DNA from: Planctomycetes bacterium UBA1146
GTDB lineage: Bacteria; Planctomycetota; UBA8108; UBA1146
Direction of reading: 5' to 3'
Assembly (NCBI GenBank): GCA_002311345.1
Contig: DCAA01000006.1
Location: 193,777-208,799, forward strand
DNA length: 15,023 bases
Below are positions 1-7,273 of the stretch, piece after piece. A program made the translations under genes and the position numbers. The notes beneath the pieces are model-generated. The model worked only from the letters and a program-made list of their open reading frames with translations. It was not told where the DNA came from and did no database searches. The first letter of the stretch is position 1; every line of letters starts with the position of its first letter.

Positions 1-1
1 T

Positions 2-169
2 TCTGTGTTTCTGAATCCACCGATCCGGATTGATATTGAGGATTACCGGCAGGCGGTGAGTCTCGGGGTCGCTCTTCTGAAGAGGTTGGACGCGAGTACG
101 ATTACTCGCCGTAGTGAGCCTCGAATCCTGCGTCCTCACAAATACGCTCCAGATCCTTGCGACGTTTGA
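2..169 (+). CDS. 3' end of an unidentified gene, possibly a PilM-like protein (partial)
   Basis: This is the only plus-strand frame open from the left edge, and it gives 55 residues before a TGA at 167-169. The start lies outside the window. The first 30 or so residues look like real protein, with an NPPIRI stretch followed by an amphipathic segment ending AVSLGVALLKRL. That segment faintly resembles the C-terminal end of PilM-type actin-like ATPases of type IV pili, which often close with an NPF motif followed by an ALGLALR segment. The resemblance is from memory and covers too little sequence to rely on. The last 22 codons overlap the 3' end of the convergent kinase gene, so the tail is probably unconserved. 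The segment could instead be a chance open frame with the true gene ending elsewhere, but both other plus frames hit stops within the first 35 bases. Confidence 0.45.
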   Translation, partial: SVFLNPPIRIDIEDYRQAVSLGVALLKRLDASTITRRSEPRILRPHKYAPDPCDV

Positions 170-2600
170 GTTGCGCTGGAAGCAATTCATCCCCGGTGGA
201 GTTCAGTTCGTGGATGACTTTTGTCGCCTCTCCCCAGTTCTTTGCCAGCGACAGGATTCGCGCTTTCGCTTCGAGCGCAGGAAACTGAAGTTCTGGAGAA
301 ATATTTCCTGTGACCATCGTCATGCCAGCTTCCGCGAGAAGTTTGTGTGCTTCATCAGTGCGACCAGCACGCAGTATGATCGCGGCGAGTCGGGCAAAGG
401 ATCGTGCGCATAGCGGGTGCTCGATGACATGGAGTTGTCTCACAGAGAGCAATGCGGTTCTGGCATTTTGTTCCGCCTCTTCCAGATTCCCCATCCTCTG
501 CTGGTAACAGGCGAGGGCCCGAAGATGACGAGCGGTATGGTCTGATCGTTCACCACGTTGCTCGATCTGCAACTGGACTGATCGTTCAATGTCGGCAAGT
601 GATGACGCCAGCATCTCATCGCTCACGTCTTCACGGTGTGCTTCGAGCAGCAGTCCTGCGCGGTTGAGGAGAGAGATGGCCAGCAGCGAGGAATCATTTT
701 CTTCGCAGATGGAGACCGCCTCATCGAGTGGCTCCCGTGCTTCCTCCCAGAAACCCTGATAGTTGACCGACTGTGCCAGGCTGATCAGAAAGGGCACCTT
801 CTCGACGTTTTTCTGAGGTGAAAAGTTGACCAGTAGATCGCGCAGAATCTCTTCTGCCTGGGGCCAGTCGCCTCTCGTGTTGAGCAGCGAGGCAAGTTCG
901 TGCTGGATCTGGCGGGTCATCGAATCCGGATCGCCAACCGGAATCGCTTCGAGTGCCTCCTGCAATGCATGCTCGGCACTGGAGAGTTGTCGGAGGGATG
1001 TATTTGCCCTGGCAAGATTGCGCAACGAGTAAATCCGCTCCTCGGCTGGCCAGGTTGGACTCTCTCTTCTGAGTTGAGTTTCTGCCTGCAATAACTCGGC
1101 GGCGCGTTCAGCTGCACCGGTAACGAGCATGATGGATGCCAGGGTTCCGAGCAGAGCAGCTCTTGTTTGGGGTTGCTCGTTCATTCCTTCGAGCAGTTCC
1201 TGAGCTCCACGGTCGAGCAAATCATGGCCACTGACTCGGTGCAACGATGGAATTTCACCCGATTCATGCAGGAACAGATCGGTCAGAAACTTGGTTACGG
1301 ATCTCGATCTTTCGGCGTGTTCACGTGCTTGGCGTGTTTGCTCTGCCGCCTGGGCTCTCGACTTGAGCACATCGCGGATCATCTTGGAGATTTCTCCTCC
1401 ATTTTGTGGCCGCGACGATCCATCACGACTCATTGCTACTCGGCAGATTTCCACCAGATCTTCGGGAGCATCGGGACGCATCTCCTGGATATCTTGAGGA
1501 GGTCCCTTTTTCAGCAGTTGCAGGATCTTGTGTCCTGGCAGCGGGGTATCGCCGGTTCGATAGGGAGGGCGTCCCGACAGAATCTCGTAGAGGATCGCCC
1601 CGATCGCGTAGACATCGGTCCAGGGACCGACTTCTCCTACATCGGGATAGGCCTGCTCAGGAGACATGTACGAGGGGGTTCCTACGACAGCTCCATCACG
1701 GGTGATCACCGTCGATCCGGGGGCTGTGTTGGGGAGGGTATCGGAGAGGATGTCCTCGATGGGATCGTCATCCTTGTCTGCCAGCAGACGTGCCAGTCCC
1801 CAGTCCATCATGAACACCTCACCGAATTGACCGACCATGATGTTCGAGGGCTTCACATCTCTGTGGATAACCCCACGAGAATGCGCGTATTCGAGCGTGT
1901 CACAAACTCGCAGCAAGATTTCCAGCAGACGATCACGATCCCACCCGTCCTTACCGTCGCGGGCTTGACGCATGACGTCTCGAAATTCTTTTCCCTCGAT
2001 CCGGTCCATCGTGAAGTAGAACCGACCGTCTGCGTCGCTGTTGAGTTCATGGACAGCGACGATGCCAGGATGCGAAAGTTGAGCTGTGATTCGCGCTTCA
2101 CGCAGGAATCTGCGCAAGCGCTGTGGCGGTGCATCACCAAGACGGTCCCCGAGAACTACCTTCATGGCGAGTTCACGTTGGAGAACGGGGTCGGAGATGC
2201 GGAAGACTGCGCCCATACCCCCGCGGGCGATTTCCTCGAGGAAGTCATAGCGCCCCTTGAGATCGGGGGAAAGGGGCACCGATTCCTGGTCTCCCTCTTC
2301 CGAATTCAACTCCAGTTCATCGCTGTAGCGATCAAGGAGACGTTCAGCGAGGCCCTCGATTTCGCCAGCGGCCATGGGATTGCTGGAATCGCTGTTTCGC
2401 GCCAGCCGTTCTTTTCTTCGGCGAAGATATTCATTTAACTGATGTTCCAGGGCGCCTGCGAGTTCAGGGTTCTCGTTGCATGCCTTTTCTACGGCATTTT
2501 CGATGGTGGTTTGGCCGCCGAGTAGACGCGCAAATAGGATCTCCTCTGGCGAGAGAGGAGCAATTTCAGCGTCTTTGTCACTTCGATCATCCTTGGCCAA
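102..2600 (-). CDS. Serine/threonine protein kinase with TPR C-terminal region
   Basis: An 832-residue soluble Hanks-type kinase. Residues 1-110 form a helical N-terminal extension. The catalytic domain spans about 117-412: Gly-rich loop ARGGMGAV (125-132), ATP-anchoring Lys147, catalytic loop HRDVKPSN with Asp248, metal-binding Asp266 in a DWG variant of DFG, and GTPSYMSPEQ (308-317) in place of the APE segment. All key residues are present, so it should be active. A charged, coiled-coil-like linker (about 412-435) leads to an Ala/Leu-rich helical region (about 450-825) with the periodicity of tetratricopeptide repeats. No membrane segment is visible, unlike PknB-type receptor kinases, so it should act in the cytoplasm with the TPR region binding partners. 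The start is TTG, preceded by GGGAG at 2611-2607 with a 6-nt spacer; the next in-frame Met (residue 76) would remove the N-terminal helices. It is transcribed divergently from a sigma factor, a pairing common in Planctomycetota, which suggests but does not prove a shared signalling route. Confidence 0.95.
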   Translation of the reverse strand: MAKDDRSDKDAEIAPLSPEEILFARLLGGQTTIENAVEKACNENPELAGALEHQLNEYLRRRKERLARNSDSSNPMAAGEIEGLAERLLDRYSDELELNSEEGDQESVPLSPDLKGRYDFLEEIARGGMGAVFRISDPVLQRELAMKVVLGDRLGDAPPQRLRRFLREARITAQLSHPGIVAVHELNSDADGRFYFTMDRIEGKEFRDVMRQARDGKDGWDRDRLLEILLRVCDTLEYAHSRGVIHRDVKPSNIMVGQFGEVFMMDWGLARLLADKDDDPIEDILSDTLPNTAPGSTVITRDGAVVGTPSYMSPEQAYPDVGEVGPWTDVYAIGAILYEILSGRPPYRTGDTPLPGHKILQLLKKGPPQDIQEMRPDAPEDLVEICRVAMSRDGSSRPQNGGEISKMIRDVLKSRAQAAEQTRQAREHAERSRSVTKFLTDLFLHESGEIPSLHRVSGHDLLDRGAQELLEGMNEQPQTRAALLGTLASIMLVTGAAERAAELLQAETQLRRESPTWPAEERIYSLRNLARANTSLRQLSSAEHALQEALEAIPVGDPDSMTRQIQHELASLLNTRGDWPQAEEILRDLLVNFSPQKNVEKVPFLISLAQSVNYQGFWEEAREPLDEAVSICEENDSSLLAISLLNRAGLLLEAHREDVSDEMLASSLADIERSVQLQIEQRGERSDHTARHLRALACYQQRMGNLEEAEQNARTALLSVRQLHVIEHPLCARSFARLAAIILRAGRTDEAHKLLAEAGMTMVTGNISPELQFPALEAKARILSLAKNWGEATKVIHELNSTGDELLPAQLKRRKDLERICEDAGFEAHYGE

Positions 2601-2672
2601 AGGTAGCTCCCGACCCCAGGGGGGTATGAAATGCGATCAAGTACACGATATCATGGCGCACCGGAGGCGTTC
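2601..2672. promoter_or_regulatory. Divergent promoter spacer between kinase and sigma factor genes
   Basis: This 72-bp spacer must hold the 5' signals of both divergent genes unless promoters lie inside the coding sequences. I see no convincing -35/-10 pair on either strand, which would fit transcription by an alternative sigma factor. A perfect GC-rich inverted repeat lies at 2613-2625 (ACCCC, 3-nt loop, GGGGT). It abuts the kinase Shine-Dalgarno sequence in the kinase leader. A GATATC palindrome is present nearer the sigma gene. The regulatory role is inferred from position. Confidence 0.5.
2663..2667 (+). promoter_or_regulatory. Ribosome binding site that sets the sigma factor start
   Basis: GGAGG lies 5 nt before the ATG at 2673. 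An in-frame ATG 14 codons upstream (2631) has no comparable site and would place the start almost at the kinase start region, so 2673 is preferred. Confidence 0.75.
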
Positions 2673-3434
2673 ATGACAGAGCAAGAGCCAGCGGAGTTCT
2701 CCGAGTCGGAAGAACCGGAGCAGGGTGTTCCCGATAAGGTGTCCAGTGAAGAGCCGCAGGAGTTCCCTGATTCGAGTTCTGTCGAATGGTTGAATAAGTT
2801 CAAAGATGGCGACGATGTGGCCTTTGAACGGTTGGTCGACCAGGAGTTACCCCGGCTCCGTAGAAGGGTCGAGGAGCGGCTTGGAGTTGACCTCAGGCGC
2901 AGAATCGACCCCAGTGATGTTCTTCAGCAGGCGGCTCTCGATGTTTATCAGTTGAGAGAAGATTTCGAGAATCGGGGTCTGCCCGCTTTTCGAGGCTGGC
3001 TCAGGACGATCACCATGAACAATCTCAACCGTCTGATCGAGAAGGAACTTGCACAGAAGCGGGATCCACGGCGCGAAAAACGTCGTGCGCTGGAGGCGGG
3101 CCGGAGTCGCTCTCTCGATCCGCTCGGTAATCTGTCTGCTTCGATCTCCTCTCCTTCGGCCGGATTGCAGCGTGAGGAAGCGCTTGAACTACTCGGGCGC
3201 TGTCTCGACATGCTCTCCGATGATGATCGGGAGATGTTGCGCTGGATCGATGAGGATGACCTGGGATACGAGGAAGCGGCTCGCCGCTTGTCCGTCAATA
3301 TCGATGCGGCTCGCAGACGCCACAGCAGGGCGATAGCCAGACTGAGGAAGTTTGCCGAAACGATGCGAAGATCTGATGGGGATTTGTTTGGTGATGGACC
3401 CGGGGGCGAGCAACCGACAGATTCCACCCCCTGA
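2673..3434 (+). CDS. RNA polymerase sigma factor, ECF-like sigma-70 family
   Basis: A 253-residue protein with two helical sigma modules. The region 2 module covers about residues 38-127 and includes the DPSDVLQQAALDVY segment and FRGWLRTITMNNLNRL, typical of ECF-type sigma factors that bind core polymerase and the -10 element. The region 4 module covers about 168-225, with a helix-turn-helix around LGYEEAARRLSVNIDAARRR that would read the -35 element. The linker between them (about 128-167) is long and basic. The first 36 residues are strikingly acidic and Ser/Pro-rich, and the last 20 residues are also acidic, so either end could regulate activity. Divergence from a Ser/Thr kinase gene 72 bp away resembles the kinase-linked ECF groups of Planctomycetota, where no classical anti-sigma gene is found; none is visible here. 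Target genes cannot be read from this sequence. Family assignment is firm; the link to the kinase is inference. Confidence 0.9.
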   Translation: MTEQEPAEFSESEEPEQGVPDKVSSEEPQEFPDSSSVEWLNKFKDGDDVAFERLVDQELPRLRRRVEERLGVDLRRRIDPSDVLQQAALDVYQLREDFENRGLPAFRGWLRTITMNNLNRLIEKELAQKRDPRREKRRALEAGRSRSLDPLGNLSASISSPSAGLQREEALELLGRCLDMLSDDDREMLRWIDEDDLGYEEAARRLSVNIDAARRRHSRAIARLRKFAETMRRSDGDLFGDGPGGEQPTDSTP

Positions 3435-3495
3435 GTGGGGTCAATCGATCGGCTTCCTTCGACAGTCCAGTAACACCTCCGGCGACGATCAAGAT

Positions 3496-3501
3496 GAGGA
3501 G
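3496..3501 (+). promoter_or_regulatory. Ribosome binding site supporting a TTG start for RNase D
   Basis: GAGGAG lies 9 nt before TTG at 3511. The upstream in-frame ATG codons (3352, 3376, 3394) lie inside the sigma factor gene, lack a comparable site and would add a tail with no counterpart in RNase D. Confidence 0.6.
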
Positions 3502-3510
3502 AGCCTGACC

Positions 3511-4680
3511 TTGTACATCGAAGACTCCAAGGAAATCGCCTCATGGATGTCACGGGCTGCCTCCGATGGTCGATTTGGAATCGATCTGGAGTTCATCCGC
3601 GAACGCACCTTTTACCCCAAACTGGCACTGATCCAGATTTCTGTAGGCTCTGATCTGGCACTCATCGATCCGCTCGCTGGTCTGGAACTCGGCCCGATAC
3701 TCGAAACCGTCGGCGAACCGTCCATCACCAAGGTTGTCCATGCTGGCGCCCAGGACCTGGAGATTCTCGAAAACGTTGCCAAGCAGACTCCCTGCAATGT
3801 CTTCGATACCCAGATTGCTGCATCGTTTCTGGGGCTTGGTCTTCAGCCGTCCTATTCCGCGACCTGTGAACATTTCCTCGAGAGCGTGGTGCACAAGGGA
3901 GAATCGTGGACCGACTGGCTCCGGAGACCTCTGAGTGATAGTCAGGAGCGCTACGCGCTCGATGATGTGAGACACCTGTTGCCCTTGCATGATCATTTAC
4001 AGGCTCAACTTTCCTCAGAGGGGAGGTTGGAGTGGGCGAAGGCTGAGATGCAAAAGTACGACGACAAGTCAACCTATCACCCTCTCATAGATGATCGCAT
4101 CCGCAGGGTGAAACGAAGTGGAAGCCTCGACAGGAAAGGCCTCACTCTGTTGCGGGAACTCTATCGCTGGCGCGAGGATGAGGCCAAGCGTTGCGATCGT
4201 CCCCGAAGACGGGTTCTCTCGGATGAGTTGCTCGTCGAGATCTCGAGAAGAGCCCCGACCAGCATCGATTCGTTCGAAAGAATTCGAGGACTTGATCGTC
4301 GGGATGTTCGTCGCTTCGGTGAGGACCTCATCGTCGCGGTGAAACAGGGGCTGGAGACCCCTGAGGAGCAGTTTCCTCCGCTATTGAAGAAGCGACGTCT
4401 GGAACCTCGTGAGGAGGCGGCACTGGAACTCACGACGTCGGCATTACGGGCTCTTTGTCGGGCGGAGCGCATCGCACCGCCGCTGGTCGGAAAAAGTGAA
4501 GATGTCGAGAATTTGATTCGAAGTTACTGGGAAGGTGAGATCGATACCAGCGAGCATCGTCTCCTGACAGGTTGGCGAGGTGAGTTGTTCGGCAATAAGT
4601 TGCTCGGGTTTCTCGCTGGTGACTTCCACATCGCCATCGATGCCGACAGCGGATTCCCCGAGTTACGTTCTTCGCGCTAG
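3511..4680 (+). CDS. rnd: Ribonuclease D, 3'-5' exoribonuclease
   Basis: With the TTG start the protein has 389 residues, close to the usual size of RNase D (about 375 in E. coli), and its N-terminus lines up with the family. The DEDDy exonuclease domain covers about residues 1-190: Asp25 and Glu27 in GIDLEFIRERTFYP, Asp82 in HAGAQDLEIL, and Tyr148 with Asp152 in YALDDVRHLLPL. All catalytic residues are present, so it should trim RNA 3' ends, notably tRNA precursors, using two metal ions in the cytoplasm. Two helical HRDC-type modules follow (about 210-290 and 300-380), as in the full-length enzyme. An upstream ATG at 3352 would give 442 residues but overlaps the sigma factor gene by 83 bp. 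The gene follows the sigma factor by 76 bp on the same strand and may be co-transcribed with it. Its TAG stop shares the palindrome CTAG with the stop of the convergent radical SAM gene. Confidence 0.92.
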   Translation: MYIEDSKEIASWMSRAASDGRFGIDLEFIRERTFYPKLALIQISVGSDLALIDPLAGLELGPILETVGEPSITKVVHAGAQDLEILENVAKQTPCNVFDTQIAASFLGLGLQPSYSATCEHFLESVVHKGESWTDWLRRPLSDSQERYALDDVRHLLPLHDHLQAQLSSEGRLEWAKAEMQKYDDKSTYHPLIDDRIRRVKRSGSLDRKGLTLLRELYRWREDEAKRCDRPRRRVLSDELLVEISRRAPTSIDSFERIRGLDRRDVRRFGEDLIVAVKQGLETPEEQFPPLLKKRRLEPREEAALELTTSALRALCRAERIAPPLVGKSEDVENLIRSYWEGEIDTSEHRLLTGWRGELFGNKLLGFLAGDFHIAIDADSGFPELRSSR

Positions 4681-6053
4681 GATCTGCTTTCTGCAGCGAC
4701 CTCGATCACATCCATGAAACTGGAGACACTGAAGAGAGCCTGTCCCGCTCCTGGGGGACCGTATCCCGGGGGGATCGGTAACTTGTGTTCACGATGGCAA
4801 TCTCGCCAGGCAACGAGCAAACGTGCGTGGTATTCCAGCGGCGCCGGAGGCTGCAGATTTCCATGTTCCTTGACCAGGGGAGAGAGAGGTTCCGGACACC
4901 AGACGGTGAAGCGGGGGCAAATCCCGTGGCTCATGAAGAACTCGAGTCCCTCCCTGGTGGAGTCGACCGCCGCTTCAGGGTCGGTGTATCCATGCGGGTG
5001 AGACATCTCGATTCCGGCGACAAAGTTGGGGATGACGTTTTCTGCTCCGAACACGTCGCCAGCTGCGATGATCCTGCGGTGCCACTCTGAACGTCCGACG
5101 TACGACTCCTTGCCAGGGCAGATGATGGAGAAGAGTCGTTGGTCCCAGATCTCGTAGTTGGGGTGAAAAATGCGGATCCCTGCATCCTTGAGGATTCTCT
5201 GCTCCTCGACAGGAAGTGCCTGGGTGACGGCCTTCGGAATCCACCGTCCGCAGAATCTCTCCTCGATGGCGCGGGCATAACTGGCGTAGAACTCCGCTTC
5301 CCCTTGACCTCTCAGTTTACTGGTGATGGATCCACCGGTCAGGGTGTATGCCTTTGACCGATCATCGACCTCATCGATGATCGCAAGGGCTTCCAGCACA
5401 TCATCGAGAGGTTTCACGGTCCGATAGGGTCGTCCTGCCGAGACCTGCTGCCGGTAGTTCTCGTTGATATCGCAGAAGGTACATTCCTCCTTGAAGCCGA
5501 AGTACTGGCACTTCCGGTACACGGTGAGGTAGACCAGGTATCCCCATTCGATGGTCGGAGCGACCTCGTGGACAGGTTGTCCCGAAGCCAGATTCTTTTG
5601 GTAGTACTCGGGGATCTCTTGCAGCTGGATCGTCGAGATCGTCTCCTCGCCGCAACGCAGTAGCAGAGATTCACCATCCAGTGTCGCATTCCACGGTGAT
5701 GAAGGGTTCACGCGCACCGATACGGTGGTGCGTCGGAGATTCCACGGACCGTCGACGAGTTGAATTTCTTCGGGAGCGTGGAGGTTTTCCTGCTGGTTCA
5801 TCTCGTTGATGGAAACCATATCGAAACTGAAGATGAAGTAGGATTTGCTCTTGAAACTGGCGCAGTACTGCAGTGCTTCCCTCGAGAAGGAAATGCCGAG
5901 CCGTAACAGATCCTCTTTGATCAGAGTTTCCACGGGGAGATCGGGCAACATCTGCTGCAGACGTCCGATCTCTGCCAGTCGATCATCACCTGCCTGCTGG
6001 GTCTGTAAAACCTGTCGAGGTGATGGTGCATTGTCGGCGGATGAAGTTTTCAT
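4677..6053 (-). CDS. Uncharacterised radical SAM protein with CX8CX2C cluster motif
   Basis: A 458-residue protein. The cysteines expected to hold a [4Fe-4S] cluster are Cys182, Cys191 and Cys194 (KCQYFGFKEECTFCDIN). This CX8CX2C spacing differs from the canonical CX3CX2C, but the aromatic residue before the last Cys (TFC) matches the canonical pattern. LTGGS at 238-242 matches the GGE-like strand that binds the SAM amino group. IRIFHPNYEIWD (about 293-304) and FVAGIE (about 343-348) fit later strands of the radical SAM barrel. A well-conserved-looking N-terminal domain of about 165 residues and a C-terminal Pro/Gly-rich segment with PPGYGPPGAGQALFSVSSFMD flank the barrel. From memory it resembles a conserved radical SAM family of cyanobacteria with unknown substrate; I could not test this. 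The ATG at 6053 has AGGGAG 7 nt upstream. The gene lies 84 bp downstream of the DUF481 gene on the same strand, with no obvious functional link. Substrate unknown. Confidence 0.85.
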   Translation of the reverse strand: MKTSSADNAPSPRQVLQTQQAGDDRLAEIGRLQQMLPDLPVETLIKEDLLRLGISFSREALQYCASFKSKSYFIFSFDMVSINEMNQQENLHAPEEIQLVDGPWNLRRTTVSVRVNPSSPWNATLDGESLLLRCGEETISTIQLQEIPEYYQKNLASGQPVHEVAPTIEWGYLVYLTVYRKCQYFGFKEECTFCDINENYRQQVSAGRPYRTVKPLDDVLEALAIIDEVDDRSKAYTLTGGSITSKLRGQGEAEFYASYARAIEERFCGRWIPKAVTQALPVEEQRILKDAGIRIFHPNYEIWDQRLFSIICPGKESYVGRSEWHRRIIAAGDVFGAENVIPNFVAGIEMSHPHGYTDPEAAVDSTREGLEFFMSHGICPRFTVWCPEPLSPLVKEHGNLQPPAPLEYHARLLVAWRDCHREHKLPIPPGYGPPGAGQALFSVSSFMDVIEVAAESRS

Positions 6054-6137
6054 CGTGGCTCTCCCTCGATTTGACGGCTCAACCCTGCAATAGATGGATC
6101 ATCTCCCTCAGTCCAGGATCGAGCAAGAGATTGGGTC

Positions 6138-7157
6138 TCAGAAGATGGTGGTGTATGCGAGTCCCAGCAGCAATTCGAGATCGTTCTCCTCCACATCGGC
6201 GGGGGGTTGACTGTTGTGGCGCAGATTCATCTGGGCGTTGAGAGAAAGGCCTCCGATGATCCTGGTTCTGACTCCCAGTCGCCCCTGGAACAGGATCTTG
6301 TCGGGATCATCGAGCGACATATAGAGCGTGTGGTCGTGATATGCCTCGAAGATCTCCTTCTTGAGTGTCCATTCGGCGCGTCCTGCGATTCGCAGGGTGC
6401 TGGTGGTGGCATCTTCGGCGACCTCGAAATCCTCGTTGAGAGCGGAGATCCCGGACTCCTCTGACCATTCGATGCTGTCGGTGTCGAGGATCTGGATACC
6501 CGCTCCGATTCCTGCCGTGGTTCGCAGTGCAAGATCGGCGAAGGCGTCATTGCGCGCTGAAAAACTGGTGTAGAGATACCAGTCGTCCTGTGGGAAGAAG
6601 TCGTACTTGACCTCGGCTCCGGTACTTCTCTTGGTGATCTCGTCGTCATCTTCACCGTAAGTCCAGTCCAACTTGGAGACGAACCGATGGGTCAGGTAGC
6701 GGAAGGTGTAGTCGAGGTTCATCACGGCAGAAGCGGTTCGAGTGTTACCGGTCGTCTGTGCGGCGTTCAAGGTGATGGTTGCCTTCTGGGTCGAGGTCGG
6801 GGGAAGGACAGGAGTCGGATTGATGGAGAGGACTCGATCACGTGGAATCGATCTCTCACCGAGTGGATTCTTCACCACCCATGTTTCTTCACTGAGTTGC
6901 ATCGATCCGGACAGGTTTTCACCGGCATCGGTTACCAGCGTCTCGGTGCTGGAAATGGTGACGGAGATGACATTTCCTCCTGCGACCTCGACCTTGCCGA
7001 TGCCATCGACCTCGATGATGTAACGATCATCTTCGAACTGGAGAATCTGGCCGATGAGGACGGTTCCGTCGTTCATCTCCAGACGGTCCGGCATTGCGGG
7101 ATCGTCGAGGGGAACGCCACTTTGAAGGCACAGAACGATCAGTAGCGTAGAGTACAT
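6138..7157 (-). CDS. DUF481-family outer-membrane beta-barrel protein
   Basis: A 339-residue exported protein when started at the ATG at 7157, which has AAGGA 10 nt upstream and puts a short hydrophobic signal-like segment (STLLIVLCLQSG, 3-14) at the N-terminus. A longer frame to 7301 would bury that signal and has no support. Residues 25-70 and 75-115 look like two copies of a small beta module (pattern DGTVLIGQI...YIIEV...V, then a parallel NLSGSMQL...WVVKNPLG). A Pro-rich linker follows at about 113-122. Residues 125-339 match the DUF481 (YdiY-like) pattern: GNTRTASAVMNLDYTFR, alternating polar and hydrophobic strands, and a C-terminal Phe as in BAM-assembled barrels. Its function is not known beyond being a putative salt-induced or structural outer-membrane protein in relatives. 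It is divergent from the acyltransferase gene and upstream of the radical SAM gene. Confidence 0.85.
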   Translation of the reverse strand: MYSTLLIVLCLQSGVPLDDPAMPDRLEMNDGTVLIGQILQFEDDRYIIEVDGIGKVEVAGGNVISVTISSTETLVTDAGENLSGSMQLSEETWVVKNPLGERSIPRDRVLSINPTPVLPPTSTQKATITLNAAQTTGNTRTASAVMNLDYTFRYLTHRFVSKLDWTYGEDDDEITKRSTGAEVKYDFFPQDDWYLYTSFSARNDAFADLALRTTAGIGAGIQILDTDSIEWSEESGISALNEDFEVAEDATTSTLRIAGRAEWTLKKEIFEAYHDHTLYMSLDDPDKILFQGRLGVRTRIIGGLSLNAQMNLRHNSQPPADVEENDLELLLGLAYTTIF

Positions 7158-7273
7158 TCGATGGAATTCCTTCCGAAGGACGCAGGACAGGATACGCTCC
7201 TGGGGTCGTTGCGGGAATCGGATACGGAGACGTCTCGTTGAGGATCGACCAGTAATAGCGGTAAGGAGGTCGG
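7158..7273. promoter_or_regulatory. Divergent promoter spacer between the outer-membrane protein and acyltransferase genes
   Basis: This 116-bp spacer separates two envelope-related genes pointing away from each other. I could not assign -35/-10 boxes with confidence. At 7168-7180 a 5-bp inverted repeat (TCCTT, CCG, AAGGA) would, in the minus-strand transcript, pair the Shine-Dalgarno sequence of the DUF481 gene within a small hairpin. The hexamer GATACG occurs twice, at about 7192 and 7220. Confidence 0.45.
7262..7270 (+). promoter_or_regulatory. Full-consensus ribosome binding site of the acyltransferase gene
   Basis: TAAGGAGGT is a perfect 9-base match to the complement of the 16S rRNA anti-Shine-Dalgarno end. 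It lies 3 nt before the ATG at 7274. It fixes the start and predicts strong initiation, although the spacing is short. Confidence 0.8.

Noticed and set aside
1167..2438. A 423-codon open frame antisense to the kinase gene.
   Set aside because: It lies entirely opposite a well-supported kinase coding region, shows no recognisable motif, and its Cys/Ser/His-rich composition is what the complementary strand of a GC-rich gene produces.
3352..3510. An upstream ATG giving RNase D 53 extra residues.
   Set aside because: It overlaps the sigma factor gene by 83 bp and lacks a good ribosome binding site. The added residues have no counterpart in RNase D, whose N-terminus fits the TTG at 3511.
6054..6137. 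A possible promoter or terminator between the DUF481 and radical SAM genes.
   Set aside because: Only weak hexamers (TTGCTC and GATGAT on the minus strand) and no stable hairpin with a T-run were found, so neither a promoter nor a terminator can be supported.
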